Shown: piece after piece, positions 63,040-64,000 of the stretch
Layout: every line of letters starts with the position of its first letter
How positions within the stretch are numbered: the first letter of the stretch is position 1
DNA from: DAOTVX01 sp034436015
GTDB taxonomy: Bacteria; Chloroflexota; Anaerolineae; Anaerolineales; Villigracilaceae
Reading direction: 5' to 3'
DNA length: 64,000 bases
NCBI GenBank assembly: GCA_034436015.1
Contig: DAOTWG010000031.1
Span: 62,001 to 126,000 of the forward strand
Translations under genes and position numbers: made by a program
Notes under the pieces: generated by a model
The model's input: the letters and a program-made list of their open reading frames with translations, nothing else
Told to the model about the DNA's origin: nothing
Databases searched by the model: none

Positions 63040-63753
63040 TTACTCTGACCGCAACTGCGCCGTCCCGATCATCCCTTCGATGATGGGAAGGAGCATAGTA
63101 TTATCGAGATTCGGGGCGGCGGTGGTAACTTGAAACATGATGAGGAAAGGCGTTCTCTCGCCGTTCCCCTCTCGCAAGAAATAACGGCGGATGCTCTGCT
63201 CGCTGAGCACCGTGGAGAGAAGCAAGACAGGTCTTCCCTCCACCTCTGTCAGGACTCTCTCCTTGACGATCTCTTCGGGACGCACAGCCGGATCGACGAA
63301 ATCGCCGAACGCGGCGCTGACCTCGTCGGCGCGCTCCAGCGGCAGATCGCTTGGATAGACCTGGATGAAGAAGACGCGGCCGGCCAGTTCAAAGAGCAAC
63401 GCTGTTCCTTGCGGATTGGCCAGCGAGACGCGCCAGCCCGGCGGGTAGGTCAGGATAACTTCTGCCTCAGCAGGGTCGGCGGCAGGAAGGAAGCGCAACC
63501 AACACTTCCCATCGGAATACACTCGCGGCAGGCGTTCTGCGAAGTCGGGTTGCGAGGGGGCAAGAGGGCAATGGACATCGGTTTCGGCGGCGTTTGGGGA
63601 GGAGGCGATGGTAGCAGTGGCCATCGGCGTTGCCGGCGCGGTCGTCGGCCGGCCTGAAACGCAACCGTTGCCAGCGAGGAGGAGAAAAAGCCACACCGTA
63701 GCCGGCTTTCGTAGAAAACGAAGAGCGTGAACAAGGTGGAGCATCGCATTCAT
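63040..63753 (-). CDS. Lipoprotein with PsbP-like domain, unknown function
   Basis: A 237-residue protein. A signal with a Cys (LLLAGNGC) suggests a lipoprotein. After a Thr/Ala/Pro linker comes a domain with LTYPPGWRVSLANPQG and FFIQVYPSDLP, similar in pattern to the extra N-terminal domain of the solute-binding protein at 35459. The start is an ATG overlapping the stop of the aconitase gene (ATGA at 63750-63753), so the two are translationally coupled, an odd pairing. The next gene, GH116, starts 89 bases downstream. Function is not recognised. Confidence 0.65.
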   Translation of the reverse strand: MNAMLHLVHALRFLRKPATVWLFLLLAGNGCVSGRPTTAPATPMATATIASSPNAAETDVHCPLAPSQPDFAERLPRVYSDGKCWLRFLPAADPAEAEVILTYPPGWRVSLANPQGTALLFELAGRVFFIQVYPSDLPLERADEVSAAFGDFVDPAVRPEEIVKERVLTEVEGRPVLLLSTVLSEQSIRRYFLREGNGERTPFLIMFQVTTAAPNLDNTMLLPIIEGMIGTAQLRSE

Positions 63754-64000
63754 CCCTGCGCGCCGATTTTTACCAGCGCGCGCAACACAGTCTGGAGGAT
63801 ACCGCCGTTGCGATAGTAATTGACCTCAGCTTCTGTGTTCAGTAATGCCTGCACCGGGAAGGTCACGCTTTTGCCGTTGGTGTGGGTTGCCTGCACGGTG
63901 AGCACGGCTTGCGGCGGCATATCTGCGTGCAATCCTTCGATATCATAGACCTCGCTGCCATTCAGTCCTAGCGATTCGGCATTCGCGCCGTTCAGGAAGC
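63750..64000 (-). CDS. acnA: Aconitate hydratase, C-terminal part (continues beyond window)
   Basis: The last 82 or so residues of aconitase A, which isomerises citrate and isocitrate in the TCA cycle with a 4Fe-4S cluster. The reading frame is open to the window edge: NGANAESLGLNGSEVYDIEG followed by VTFPVQALLNTEAEVNYYRN, then GGILQTVLRALV, the characteristic end of AcnA. Its stop overlaps the ATG of the lipoprotein gene. The catalytic cluster-binding cysteines lie outside the window. Confidence 0.92.
   Translation of the reverse strand, partial: FLNGANAESLGLNGSEVYDIEGLHADMPPQAVLTVQATHTNGKSVTFPVQALLNTEAEVNYYRNGGILQTVLRALVKIGAQG

Overview
The window reads as a chromosomal segment of a bacterium that most resembles Chloroflexota (Anaerolineae-like). 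This is inferred from gene content, not measured: a tandem-domain ThyX, multi-GAF signalling proteins, many Thr/Pro-rich lipoproteins with lipobox signals, family 5 solute-binding proteins, a DUF11/sortase giant protein, and short-leader promoters with TATAAT-like boxes close to start codons. No outer-membrane genes, phage, integrase, intact insertion sequence or CRISPR array is visible. Coding density is high, with one tRNA gene (Leu, CAG).

Layout. 1-2.2 kb: thymidylate synthase ThyX (cut by the left edge) and PanB. 2.4-7.1 kb: a secreted GH30 lipoprotein and a membrane PAS-PAS-GAF-GGDEF diguanylate cyclase. 7.2-13.5 kb (minus strand): an FtsB/DivIC-like protein, tRNA-Leu, LigA, and a two-gene RsbW/RsbU-type partner-switching unit. 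13.7-20.1 kb (plus): a surface-glycan operon with a GT39-like enzyme, a GT2, an LPG-synthase/flippase-like membrane protein, a 76-residue membrane protein, a capsule-synthesis-like protein and a methyltransferase. 20.1-24.2 kb: a ZIP transporter, an ABC-F ATPase broken by four indels, and a PHP phosphoesterase. 24.3-37.5 kb (plus): SecG, a solute-binding protein, BioY, a receiver-Roadblock-Y1-transposase-like fusion, PolA, a TPR protein, a membrane zinc peptidase and a lipoprotein solute-binding protein. 38-42.2 kb: SerC, a beta-propeller lipoprotein and an M23 lipoprotein. 42.4-51.6 kb (minus): a 3057-residue repeat protein ending in LPATG plus a sortase domain. 52-58.3 kb: GH94 phosphorylase, a nucleotidyltransferase-phosphoglucomutase fusion and a GH39-like lipoprotein. 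58.3-63.0 kb (minus): a GH116-KDSR-SPT gene set that looks like a sphingolipid locus. 63.0-64 kb: a lipoprotein coupled to the 3' end of acnA.

Three places look most novel. (1) The giant protein carries an LPXTG motif directly in front of its own sortase domain, with the His/Cys/Arg triad intact, which suggests self-processing in cis. (2) Serine palmitoyltransferase, a eukaryote-like 3-ketodihydrosphingosine reductase and a GBA2-like glucosylceramidase lie together on one strand. (3) A two-component-like receiver is fused to a Roadblock domain and an IS200-type transposase fold that has lost both the HUH histidines and the catalytic tyrosine, and a perfect 12-bp palindrome lies just upstream.

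The genes work together in recognisable sets. GH94 releases glucose-1-phosphate, which the neighbouring mutase domain can convert. The glycan operon combines lipid-linked sugar transfer with a putative flippase. The RsbW kinase and RsbU phosphatase would oppose each other on an antagonist encoded elsewhere.
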